From a virus: 31,480 nt of DNA. This document shows positions 24,132-29,972 of this stretch, one piece after another. Where the stretch lies: the IMG/VR virus record IMGVR_UViG_3300025104_000004, positions 1 through 31,480 of that record. The stretch is one strand, 5' to 3'. The position numbers and the translations under genes are program-made. Every line of letters starts with the position of its first letter. Positions within the stretch are counted from its first letter, which is position 1. Under the pieces are notes generated by a model. The model was not told where the DNA came from, ran no database searches, and saw only the letters and a program-made list of their open reading frames with translations.

Positions 24132-24527
24132 TTACATTGCGTATGCCACCCCTGCGACTGGTAATGCAAAATACACCCTTGTCTGATTCAGTGATACATG
24201 CACGATCTCCGCTATCACCTTCACCATGCCGACTGAATAGACCTGCACAATCGGATGCCTGCCGAAATTGTGATTGATAATCCATTCCGCTGATGCAGTT
24301 GTCTGACTATGAACATAGTAAGCCGATGTTCCTTCCGACCATTCGGCGTCATAATCCTGCGCCGTTTTCTTTCTTAACACCTGACCTGTCTCTCCGCCAG
24401 ACGGCAGCCCAGCGGATTTAGACAGCTGGATATTAATCACATCAGGTGGCGTTATCGTTACATTAATCACATCAGGTGGCGTTATCGTTACATTAATCAC
24501 ATCAGGTGGCGTTATCGTTATGCTCAT
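24132..24527 (-). CDS. Short fibre-like protein with three N-terminal TITPPDVINV repeats
   Basis: This 131-residue protein starts MSITITPPDVINV and repeats TITPPDVINV three times, encoded by the 30-bp direct repeat at 24431-24520. A linker (GGETGQVLRKKT) leads to a beta-rich C-terminal domain, WIINHNFGRHPIVQVY ... TRVYFALPVAG, which resembles the tip of the neighbouring fibre protein. Such a layout suits a small trimeric receptor-binding or collar protein with a repeat shaft. ATG 24527 overlaps the upstream stop as ATGA. Confidence 0.75.
   Translation of the reverse strand: MSITITPPDVINVTITPPDVINVTITPPDVINIQLSKSAGLPSGGETGQVLRKKTAQDYDAEWSEGTSAYYVHSQTTASAEWIINHNFGRHPIVQVYSVGMVKVIAEIVHVSLNQTRVYFALPVAGVAYAM
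24431..24520 (-). repeat. Three near-identical 30-bp tandem repeats in the short fibre gene
   Basis: Units 24431-24460, 24461-24490 and 24491-24520 are identical except for the first base of the first unit. Each encodes ten residues. The lack of synonymous drift marks a very recent, slippage-prone expansion that could change shaft length. Confidence 0.95.
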
Positions 24528-24913
24528 CTCGTCACCTCAGGATCGACATATATCCTGCCTTCAAGCAGTCTTGTTACATACCCATCCTGAGACTCTATCT
24601 CGATGTCATAGACATAGACGCCAGCGCCTTTGTAAGTTGCGCGCCGTGATGGGTCTATATTGTCTTTATAGGCTGCGAGGGAGGCGGAAGAGTCTGCCCC
24701 TAACAATATCCTTAGCTTGCCGTCCGTCGCAGGCGGGATAATAGATACAGCAAATTCAACTGCATCAATTGCTGCATACGATGCCCTGATCTGCCCTCTT
24801 GCCGTATATCCTGTCAAGTTTATGCCGCAATTAACGAAGAACTCCCATGTCGCACCTTGCTTTGCTACGATGTCAATTGTATTATCACTGTTTTTGAGCA
24901 AGAGCAAATTCAC
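24524..24913 (-). CDS. Phage tail-associated protein, 129 aa
   Basis: The product starts (GTG, with GGAGG 8 bases upstream) and reads GATWEFFVNCGINLTGYTARGQIR, then ATDGKLRILLG and GVYVYDIEIESQDGYVTRLLEGRIYVDPEVT. This is the pattern of small beta-sandwich proteins that often precede fibre genes (similar to BppU-type N-terminal domains), probably connecting fibres to the tail. It opens the fibre block, after the lysis cassette. Confidence 0.72.
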   Translation of the reverse strand: MNLLLLKNSDNTIDIVAKQGATWEFFVNCGINLTGYTARGQIRASYAAIDAVEFAVSIIPPATDGKLRILLGADSSASLAAYKDNIDPSRRATYKGAGVYVYDIEIESQDGYVTRLLEGRIYVDPEVTR

Positions 24914-24956
24914 TATTTAAGCCTCCATACCAACCGATAATTAGGGATGTTCTCCT

Positions 24957-25006
24957 GTAGGGGCGCAATTTATTGTGTCCTTAACTTTGATGAATCAAAA
25001 CCCTAC
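24957..25006. repeat. Decayed copy of a palindromic interspersed repeat (GTAGGGG...CCCTAC)
   Basis: The segment begins GTAGGGGCGCAATTTATTG (24957-24975) and ends with TTTGATGAATCAAAACCCTAC (24986-25006), matching the two halves of the copy at 27984-28032 in a different arrangement. The outer GTAGGG/CCCTAC ends are inverted repeats, a MITE- or REP-like form. It fills the gap after the outer-membrane-like gene. The gap from 24914 holds no gene. Confidence 0.75.
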
Positions 25007-25443
25007 TACCAGCGATACATAATCGCAGTACCATAGATTGCTATCCTGTAATCCTGAAAGACAGTTTTAAAGCTCTTGACATTGTTCAAAGCTGATATTC
25101 CAATCGAAGGGATAAAAGTAAATCCTGTCTTGTCAGCTGTTTGAATGTTGTAGTTGAGCTTTATGCCTATGCCTGCAAGGTTGTCTTTTTCTGCATTGAC
25201 CCCTTTAGCAAGCGTGCCGTCTAAGTCAAGAGAGAACTTCGGAATGTCAGAATGACTCACCCTCAAGACTGTATGAGACACACCTGCTGCAAACGAATCG
25301 CTGCTTGGAAACCAAAACGCTGTCGCCGCCGTTTCCTGCGGGAATGTCAGTTTAAATCCTTTTTCTACAGGCTCTTGAGCAAAGGCATAGCCTGCAAATC
25401 CAGCCATAAACAGCAATACCAAAACCATAAATACTTTTTTCAT
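25006..25443 (-). CDS. Exported beta-barrel-like outer membrane protein in the lysis cassette
   Basis: The 145-residue protein starts MKKVFMVLVLLFMAGFAGYA and has a clear signal peptide with a probable cleavage after AFA (residue 22). The mature part is made of alternating hydrophobic strands (FTFIPSIGISALNN, YRIAIYGTAIMYRW) and ends in an aromatic residue, as outer membrane barrels do. AAGGGAGAG lies just upstream of the ATG. It follows the holin-like gene. It is too short for a large porin. It could alter the cell surface of the lysogen (superinfection exclusion) or aid outer membrane disruption. No family assigned. Confidence 0.75.
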   Translation of the reverse strand: MKKVFMVLVLLFMAGFAGYAFAQEPVEKGFKLTFPQETAATAFWFPSSDSFAAGVSHTVLRVSHSDIPKFSLDLDGTLAKGVNAEKDNLAGIGIKLNYNIQTADKTGFTFIPSIGISALNNVKSFKTVFQDYRIAIYGTAIMYRW

Positions 25444-25458
25444 TTTTTCTCTCCCTTT

Positions 25459-25746
25459 TTAGTCATACACTTTTCCGTATTCAGCATCTCTTCGCCCCTG
25501 ATGCTCAACTGCGTCTTTCAATTTATCCGCCTTGCCTGCCAATCCAAGCGCAGTAATGCCTGCCGATATTGATGCGAGACAGCCTTCCAGCGTCATATCA
25601 GGCAATTGCGACAAATCGGGGAACATAATCCTGAGCATCCCCAGCAGCCCGACAAGGATAAACCCGACTCCGCCGATCTTGGTCTTATAGCCATCGAGCC
25701 TTTTCCCGATGAATCTAAGCAGCCTTATCAAGATAAAATCCTTCAT
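25459..25746 (-). CDS. Holin-like membrane protein
   Basis: The 95-residue protein begins MKDFILIRLLRFIGKRLDGYK. It has a hydrophobic segment around residues 24-41 (GGVGFILVGLLGMLRIMF) and a second weaker one around 55-68 (ASISAGITALGLAG), then a charged tail (KADKLKDAVEHQGRRDAEYG). This topology and the place beside the cell-wall hydrolase fit a phage holin. The start at 25746 has GGAGG at good spacing and overlaps the hydrolase stop as ATGA; the longer open frame upstream lacks a site. Confidence 0.72.
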   Translation of the reverse strand: MKDFILIRLLRFIGKRLDGYKTKIGGVGFILVGLLGMLRIMFPDLSQLPDMTLEGCLASISAGITALGLAGKADKLKDAVEHQGRRDAEYGKVYD

Positions 25747-26198
25747 CTTTGCCTCCTTGCGTATTCCGCATCCCACCAGAATATGTGACGTCTGATTTGC
25801 CTGACTCTCGTCATCGCACGATTCCATGACGGCGAGACCGAATCGGCGTGGTAGTGAGTAGCATCTCCAACGTTACTATACAAAAAACCCTCAACCAGTC
25901 CTCGCGCTATCCAAAACGCTGTCCGTAACGTTTTGTTCGTTTGAATATAATCGTTCCACTTCAGAGCAAGTTGCTCCAGCACCTCTCTGTTTGGGTCGCC
26001 AGGATTGAAGCACGAAAATTGTTTCGGCTCAAGGCAGATATGCTTAATCGTCTTTTTAGTTTGTCTTGCTCTGTTGCAAACAACCGCCCCCACGCCAAGC
26101 ATACCTTCTATGCCCTCTCCCCTTGCCTCTCCATAGATGCACAGAGCCAAAATCTTCACATCATCGCAGCCTCTAAAAACCATGTCATCGTATTTCAT
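25743..26198 (-). CDS. SleB-type cell wall hydrolase (endolysin)
   Basis: The 151-residue enzyme has the cell wall hydrolase SleB fold of lytic transglycosylases: ILALCIYGEARGEG (Glu24 catalytic) followed by GVGAVVCNR, then FSCFNPGDPN and GDATHYHADSVSPSW. It lacks a signal peptide, so it would need the holin next to it. It is the first gene after the candidate Mor-dependent promoter. The start is the ATG at 26198; the upstream GGTGGATGG is only a modest ribosome site. A second ATG at 26183 is possible. Confidence 0.87.
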   Translation of the reverse strand: MKYDDMVFRGCDDVKILALCIYGEARGEGIEGMLGVGAVVCNRARQTKKTIKHICLEPKQFSCFNPGDPNREVLEQLALKWNDYIQTNKTLRTAFWIARGLVEGFLYSNVGDATHYHADSVSPSWNRAMTRVRQIRRHIFWWDAEYARRQR

Positions 26199-26231
26199 TC
26201 ACGCCATCCACCATCCAATATAGTAATCTTA

Positions 26232-26284
26232 TATAGTAATATTACTGGTTCGGGGGATAAACTATCTTTTGAAGTGCTTCAAAA
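26232..26284 (-). promoter_or_regulatory. Candidate Mor-type activated promoter of the lysis and structural genes
   Basis: An 18-bp dyad, TTTTGAAGCACTTCAAAA (26267-26284), has perfect 8-bp arms. Taking TAATAT (26244-26239, minus strand) as the -10, the start would be 26232, and the dyad centre would fall at -43.5, the position of the Mor site in Mu Pm. There is no good -35. A 12-bp palindrome AGTAATATTACT covers the -10, and ATATAGTAAT is repeated at a 13-bp period just downstream. The Mor-like gene lies immediately upstream. Confidence 0.65.
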
Positions 26285-26306
26285 CTTAATTCGAAACAAA
26301 GGGGGG

Positions 26307-26609
26307 CTATACATCAGTGAAGATGAGTCCCTGTTTGACGTCAAGGCTGTTTTTCAGGATCTCGTATATCCACCTTTCTGAATATCCTGTCTCCCTTGCA
26401 AGCTCTTTATGATTGTTTCCGTTGAAGTTCTTTTTTATGTATTTGGCCTTCTTCTTGGCTATCAGGCTATCAAGCCCGGCAAAATAAAAAGACATCTTGG
26501 CATAATGCTGGGCGAGTAATAGGGTGTTCTCCACCCCTATAATTTCTGCCATCTCCCGATACCGATCCGGGAGATCATCAATGGATATATCTTTTATCCA
26601 CTCGTTCAT
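26307..26609 (-). CDS. mor: Mor-like transcription activator
   Basis: The 100-residue protein has the N-terminal dimerisation helices (LPDRYREMAEIIGVENTLLLAQ), a Tyr/Gly-bearing strand segment (AGLDSLIAKKKAKYIKKNF) and a C-terminal helix-turn-helix (NNHKELARETGYSERWIYEIL). That is the order found in Mor/C family activators of Mu-like phages. It starts at an ATG overlapping the gemA-like stop as TAATG. It would turn on the promoter that follows it and thus the lysis, head and tail genes. No separate C activator is seen. Confidence 0.88.
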   Translation of the reverse strand: MNEWIKDISIDDLPDRYREMAEIIGVENTLLLAQHYAKMSFYFAGLDSLIAKKKAKYIKKNFNGNNHKELARETGYSERWIYEILKNSLDVKQGLIFTDV

Positions 26610-27055
26610 TAAAACTGCTCACCCACAGGCTCGACTGCTGACGCTTTATTCTGTCTTTTCAGCATCGCCTTCAAGCACTCTATCATCTTTGATGCCTCTG
26701 TTGATGTTGTGATCCTATCCTTGCCGATGACCTTTTTCATCAATCTAAAATACCCGTTATGGTGCCTCCATCGGACATCCGCCCTGAGATGCTCAAGCTT
26801 TGCCAGCTCCTGCCGGCTGACCATATTAATTATATTGTTGCCTTTCGGCCTCGGCAGGCGTCGGCGGGGCTTGATGCGGAAGCCCCGCTCTTTGAGGGAA
26901 TCTATCAGGGCGGAAGCCTGCTCATAAGATAGGTCTTTGGAGCTATTGGCGTCATATTCCCTGCCGAGAATAGCCCTGTATTCAGGCTCCCCGATGCCGA
27001 GCTGTTTAAGTGCGATATGTATCAGCTTAATCTGCTTGTCGCTAATCATGGACAT
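26609..27055 (-). CDS. gemA: GemA/gp16-like regulatory protein (DUF1018)
   Basis: The 148-residue protein starts MSMISDKQIKLIHIALKQLG and contains YRAILGREYDANSSKDLSYEQASALIDSLKERG and a basic linker. These are the conserved N-terminal blocks of the GemA family. In Mu this early gene alters host gene expression and DNA supercoiling. ATG 27055 has GAGG seven bases upstream; a TTG two codons earlier is not needed. It overlaps the winged-helix gene by 14 bases and is coupled to mor. Confidence 0.87.
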   Translation of the reverse strand: MSMISDKQIKLIHIALKQLGIGEPEYRAILGREYDANSSKDLSYEQASALIDSLKERGFRIKPRRRLPRPKGNNIINMVSRQELAKLEHLRADVRWRHHNGYFRLMKKVIGKDRITTSTEASKMIECLKAMLKRQNKASAVEPVGEQF

Positions 27056-27476
27056 CTTCAATCCTCATCTGCCCGAATATCCTTTCATACGCTTGCCTGT
27101 TTATCGCCCTGAGCCTTTTAGCCAGAGATATGATTCTGTTCTCAAGCTGCTTCACCCCTGCCATGTATTCCTCATTCGTGACGGGGTAGTAATACCCGGC
27201 AGGGCTGCCGACGGCAGAGACTATCATTATATTGTGCTCTTCCACGAGATGCTTCACTATCCGCCTTACCTCGACACTACTAAGCCCCGTCTGCTCCGAG
27301 AGAAATGACACACTCCGGGCGCTCTGCCTCCCGTGCCTGAGCAGTTCAAGCAGCCTCATCTCATGCCCCGTCATGTCGTATCTTATTTGCATCTGTCTGT
27401 CTTGCATAGCCTCATCAGTGGCGGACTTACCGCCAGACGGAGAGCCGCAGCCCTCCGTTTCGGCATTACGCCGCAT
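27042..27476 (-). CDS. Winged-helix DNA-binding protein of the early region
   Basis: The protein has 144 residues. The N-terminal ~30 residues are polar and of low complexity. Residues ~35-100 form a winged helix: MRLLELLRHGRQSARSVSFLSEQTGLSSVEVRRIVKHLVEEHN (helix-turn-helix), then a beta wing IMIVSAVGSPAGYYYP. A C-terminal helix (QLENRIISLAKRLRAINRQAY) could dimerise. GAAGGTG precedes the ATG. It lies between gam- and gemA-like genes and overlaps both, so it could regulate the early region. No named family is assigned. Confidence 0.78.
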   Translation of the reverse strand: MRRNAETEGCGSPSGGKSATDEAMQDRQMQIRYDMTGHEMRLLELLRHGRQSARSVSFLSEQTGLSSVEVRRIVKHLVEEHNIMIVSAVGSPAGYYYPVTNEEYMAGVKQLENRIISLAKRLRAINRQAYERIFGQMRIEDVHD

Positions 27477-27957
27477 CTTTCACCTTCTCGATATTAGGCT
27501 CTATCTTCAGCCTGTCCTCAATCTTTCTCGATGCCCCGATGCGGGCAAGCGTGGCGTCATCCAGATTGAGCATCAAATCCTTATCTGGCTCCTTAACGAT
27601 TCTTAAATACCCATCAAGCCCCAGAGCCTCCATAGCTGCCACACAAGCCTTCTTTGCCCTTATGATAATCTTGGTGGTGACCCTGAAGCTAATAACCCCA
27701 AAGGTTAATTCCTTTGTCCTTGTCTTTAAGAATTCGTCTTTTTTGCTCTCTGCGAAGGCTGTGACCATCTTCTCCAGAGCCTTCCTTTCACTTCTTATAG
27801 CCTCAACCTTGGCTTCAGCCTCTGCCTTTATCTCATTAATCCTGAGAGTCATATCCCCCTCGATTTTTGAGATGGCAATGTCAATCTCTCCCATGCGCTT
27901 AAGCGCCTCATCTACCTGCTCCCACGAGATTAAAACAGGCGCTGTGCTTTTTTTCAT
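27466..27957 (-). CDS. gam: Gam-like host-nuclease inhibitor (DNA end protector)
   Basis: The 163-residue protein starts MKKSTAPVLISWEQVDEALKRMGEIDIAISKIEGDM. It is mostly a long helix/coiled coil (ALEKMVTAFAESKKDEF) followed by a beta hairpin (TKELTFGVISFRVTTKI) and GYLRIVKEPDKDLML. This is the Mu Gam layout, a Ku-like dimer that binds double-stranded ends and blocks RecBCD. An exact GGAGG lies 5-6 bases before ATG 27957, so this start is well supported. The open frame, however, continues upstream without a stop through a composite repeat into a zinc-ribbon ORF. Confidence 0.88.
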   Translation of the reverse strand: MKKSTAPVLISWEQVDEALKRMGEIDIAISKIEGDMTLRINEIKAEAEAKVEAIRSERKALEKMVTAFAESKKDEFLKTRTKELTFGVISFRVTTKIIIRAKKACVAAMEALGLDGYLRIVKEPDKDLMLNLDDATLARIGASRKIEDRLKIEPNIEKVKDAA

Positions 27958-28194
27958 CTCCGCCTCCTTTTCTTTAATATTTTGGGTTTGATTCATCAAA
28001 CCCCTACTGTAGGGGCGCAATTTATTGCGCCCTTGAACCGATTGAACCGCTTGAACGGTTTGATCCTTGCTTCCGCCCTTCCGAGCTTCCGTGTTTCCCC
28101 ACTTCCGTTCTATAGCCTCTGTTATCCTGCATACTGCGCAAATGCCCGATTTGCAATTAGTTGGATTTCCGCATTTCTGACAAGCCTTTTCCAC
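27466..28194 (-). CDS. Zinc-ribbon small ORF reading in frame through host repeats into gam (possible fusion, 242 aa)
   Basis: A GTG at 28194 with GGAGG 7 bases upstream starts a small protein EKACQKCGNPTNCKSGICAVCR with two CxxC-type pairs, then an Arg/Glu helix. Its expected end is replaced by three repeat types in a row: 8-bp units (28067-28110), 9-bp units encoding TVQAVQSVQ (28033-28066) and a palindromic repeat encoding GRNKLRPYSRG (27984-28032). No stop occurs before gam. So either a 242-residue fusion is made, or both starts are used, with gam mainly from 27957. The zinc part is probably an independent small gene extended by the insertion. Confidence 0.6.
   Translation of the reverse strand: MEKACQKCGNPTNCKSGICAVCRITEAIERKWGNTEARKGGSKDQTVQAVQSVQGRNKLRPYSRGLMNQTQNIKEKEAEMKKSTAPVLISWEQVDEALKRMGEIDIAISKIEGDMTLRINEIKAEAEAKVEAIRSERKALEKMVTAFAESKKDEFLKTRTKELTFGVISFRVTTKIIIRAKKACVAAMEALGLDGYLRIVKEPDKDLMLNLDDATLARIGASRKIEDRLKIEPNIEKVKDAA
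27984..28032. repeat. Palindromic interspersed repeat pair upstream of gam
   Basis: Two perfect inverted repeats lie side by side. GGGTTTGAT and ATCAAACCC are separated by 2 bases (27984-28003), and GGGCGCAAT and ATTGCGCCC by 2 bases (28013-28032). CCTACTGTAGG joins them. A rearranged, decayed copy occurs at 24957-25006. The form is REP/MITE-like and likely host derived. Confidence 0.85.
28033..28110. repeat. Tandem 9-bp (TTGAACCGn) then 8-bp (CTTCCGnG) degenerate repeats
   Basis: Plus-strand units TTGAACCGA, TTGAACCGC, TTGAACGGT and TTGATCC occupy 28033-28066. These are followed by CTTCCGCC, CTTCCGAG, CTTCCGTG and TTCC-containing units to 28110. Both families recur elsewhere in the window. 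Here they are translated within the zinc-ribbon/gam frame. Confidence 0.8.
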
Positions 28195-28447
28195 TTTCAG
28201 CCTCCATCAAATCCCTGTATCTCTTTTCCTTCTTAATCAGCTTCTGGAGCCTGAGGCTTGCCACATCCAGATATAACGCCAATATCGCCCAGTCTGCATC
28301 GGTTGCATCTTTCCCTTCCGATAACATCAAATTCAAAGACATAGCATTATGAAACAGCTCATCCATAATGTCGAAAAAGTCTTTCCTATAGCCCGTCATA
28401 ATCTCCGAAGTCTTGTCCACAGACTCCAATTCCTCACACACCTGCAT
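28157..28447 (-). CDS. Early hypothetical helical protein, 96 aa
   Basis: The product starts MQVCEELESVDKTSEIMTGY and is almost all helix (DFFDIMDELFHNAMSLNLMLSE, ALYLDVASLRLQKLIKKEKRYRDLM). An exact GGAGG is 5-6 bases before ATG 28447; the upstream extension to 28483 lacks one. It overlaps both the zinc-ribbon gene before it (14 bases) and the zinc/gam ORF after it (38 bases). It belongs to the early operon but I recognise no family. Small helical proteins here are often host-takeover or anti-defence factors. Confidence 0.72.
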   Translation of the reverse strand: MQVCEELESVDKTSEIMTGYRKDFFDIMDELFHNAMSLNLMLSEGKDATDADWAILALYLDVASLRLQKLIKKEKRYRDLMEAESGKGLSEMRKSN

Positions 28448-28670
28448 AACCAACCTCCTTTTCCTTGATTTTTTTAATATCACTCCTTAATTTTTCTATC
28501 CACTCGTTATATCTCTCATCCCCCATTGTTGGTACCCATTTGCTCAAAAACATAAAAGCCCCCGATCCGCATGACGGACACACATGATAAACCGATTGAA
28601 CTGCTTGAACTGCCTTTACCTCATATACCTCATCGCAATTTGCACAAAGCCTTGCGTCTTTTATCTTCAT
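28434..28670 (-). CDS. Zinc-ribbon protein, 78 aa, with in-frame repeat insertion
   Basis: The small protein has two knuckles, CANC (residues 9-12) and CPSC (31-34), like a rubredoxin-type zinc ribbon. The segment between them includes VKAVQAVQSV, which is encoded by the degenerate 9-bp repeat at 28589-28614. The C-terminal half is a charged helix (WIEKLRSDIKKIKEKE). AGGAGGAG lies 4-5 bases before the ATG. Mu Com is also a small zinc protein but lies late, so equivalence is not claimed. It follows the MuB-like gene. Confidence 0.75.
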   Translation of the reverse strand: MKIKDARLCANCDEVYEVKAVQAVQSVYHVCPSCGSGAFMFLSKWVPTMGDERYNEWIEKLRSDIKKIKEKEVGYAGV

Positions 28671-28685
28671 TTCTCCTCCTGTTCT

Positions 28686-28724
28686 TTCAAACCGTTTGAA
28701 TCGCTTAAACGGTTTGAACCGTTC
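28686..28724. repeat. 9-bp family repeat with inverted arms between zinc-ribbon and MuB-like genes
   Basis: The units include AAACCGTTT (28689-28697) and AAACGGTTT (28706-28714), which are exact inverted repeats, so a hairpin can form. It fills the 54-bp gap right after the MuB-like stop codon. Confidence 0.7.
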
Positions 28725-29945
28725 TTAAATCTTCATTACCACCGCTTCCGTCACCAGCGGCTCTCCGAGTTCATACGCTTCATTCATCGCCCTGACCATG
28801 ATATTATTAATAGTCAAGGGATAAGCGTTTGATACCTTACGCTTGCGGTCGTCAATGTCTGTGAGGCGCTTTGTTATCATCTCGATAGCCTTGTCATCGA
28901 TGATCCTTCCCAGTTCAGCCCCGACACGTTTAAATTTATGAGCCAAATAATCTTTGACATTGCCGTTCAATCCCCTGATATAGGCAATCTGGCAGCGCCT
29001 TATGACCTCCCTCATTTCATAATGGTCGTTCTCGTTAAACAGGCTGCCAAGCTCCGGCTGCCCTATCAGGATAATCCCGCAGGCTTTTTTATACCCGTGC
29101 TCGATTTCATAGATTCTTTTGAGGAATTTCAACACCCTGACCGTCAGTTCATGGGCTTCTTCGATCATCAAGACCGTTGTCGCCCCTGCCCTAATCCGGG
29201 AGATCAAGAGCTTCTCCACCTGCCTGGACTTCTGCTCGAGCTTGAGCTTTGGCGTTTCATCAGACAGATCCATGACGATTGCGTCGCATAGGCTCGCTGC
29301 CGTGACCCTTGTCTTGTCAATCATCCGAGGATAGATAATCCTGCATCTTTCGTCCCTCCCCAGTTCCTCAACGACACACTTTCTTATCGCCGATTTGCCC
29401 GATCCTACTTCCCCAATCACCGCCACAAAGCCCTGATTACGGGCGGCGTCCAGCATTACTTCTTTAATAAACCGATGTTCATCCGATAAATAGATATCCG
29501 CAACGTCCCTGATGTCGTTGACAAACGGACTCCTGAATAATTTAAAATGCCTCATCGCCTCTGCTGTAAGCATCTCTACCTCCTCATTAAATTCCACATT
29601 CCCGGCATCTCCGGGAGTCATAGCCCTTATAGCCCTGTTAATGGCTATCCTCTTCCACACACCCTTCGGGGCAGCGCCTTTCAGTTCTTTGCCAAGCGGC
29701 TGCCATATATCTGATATTTTAAGATTGCGCTTTTTAAGCCACTCTATTGCCTGCTCATTTCCAGACACCAGATTTTCAATTCTCTTTTTATAATCCTTGC
29801 ATCTTGTCGGCTCATATCCATGATTGATTATGCGGTTAATCCCCGCCCTCGATAGCCCTGTCGCCTTTGCTATAGCGCCCTGTGGGATATCTAAATCAAG
29901 AAGCAACTCTTTGATAATAAAGGGGCTGATTCTTTTGTCTGTCAT
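28725..29945 (-). CDS. MuB-like AAA+ ATPase (transposition target selector)
   Basis: The 406-residue protein has an N-terminal helix-turn-helix (residues ~18-42, PQGAIAKATGLSRAGINRII), a Walker A GEVGSGKS (178-185), a Walker B VLMIEEAHE (258-266) and a sensor strand IILIGQPELGSL (291-302). It ends with a small helical domain. This is the MuB/ExeA-type layout: MuB binds DNA as an ATP-dependent filament, brings target DNA to the transposase and gives target immunity. It is somewhat longer than Mu B (312 aa). It starts 27 bases after the transposase stop with a weak ribosome site (GGTGATGAT). Confidence 0.9.
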   Translation of the reverse strand: MTDKRISPFIIKELLLDLDIPQGAIAKATGLSRAGINRIINHGYEPTRCKDYKKRIENLVSGNEQAIEWLKKRNLKISDIWQPLGKELKGAAPKGVWKRIAINRAIRAMTPGDAGNVEFNEEVEMLTAEAMRHFKLFRSPFVNDIRDVADIYLSDEHRFIKEVMLDAARNQGFVAVIGEVGSGKSAIRKCVVEELGRDERCRIIYPRMIDKTRVTAASLCDAIVMDLSDETPKLKLEQKSRQVEKLLISRIRAGATTVLMIEEAHELTVRVLKFLKRIYEIEHGYKKACGIILIGQPELGSLFNENDHYEMREVIRRCQIAYIRGLNGNVKDYLAHKFKRVGAELGRIIDDKAIEMITKRLTDIDDRKRKVSNAYPLTINNIMVRAMNEAYELGEPLVTEAVVMKI

Positions 29946-29972
29946 ATATCATCACCATCAACCATTCACTGA

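Noticed and set aside
24431-24520. CRISPR array
   Set aside because: The 30-bp units are contiguous without spacers and are translated as a protein repeat.
27984-28003. Intrinsic terminator before gam
   Set aside because: The perfect inverted repeat is not followed by a T run in either direction and belongs to the interspersed repeat.
28434-28670. Com-like translational activator of a mom gene
   Set aside because: It is a small zinc protein but lies in the early region; no mom-like gene is visible and the rest of the sequence does not match Com.
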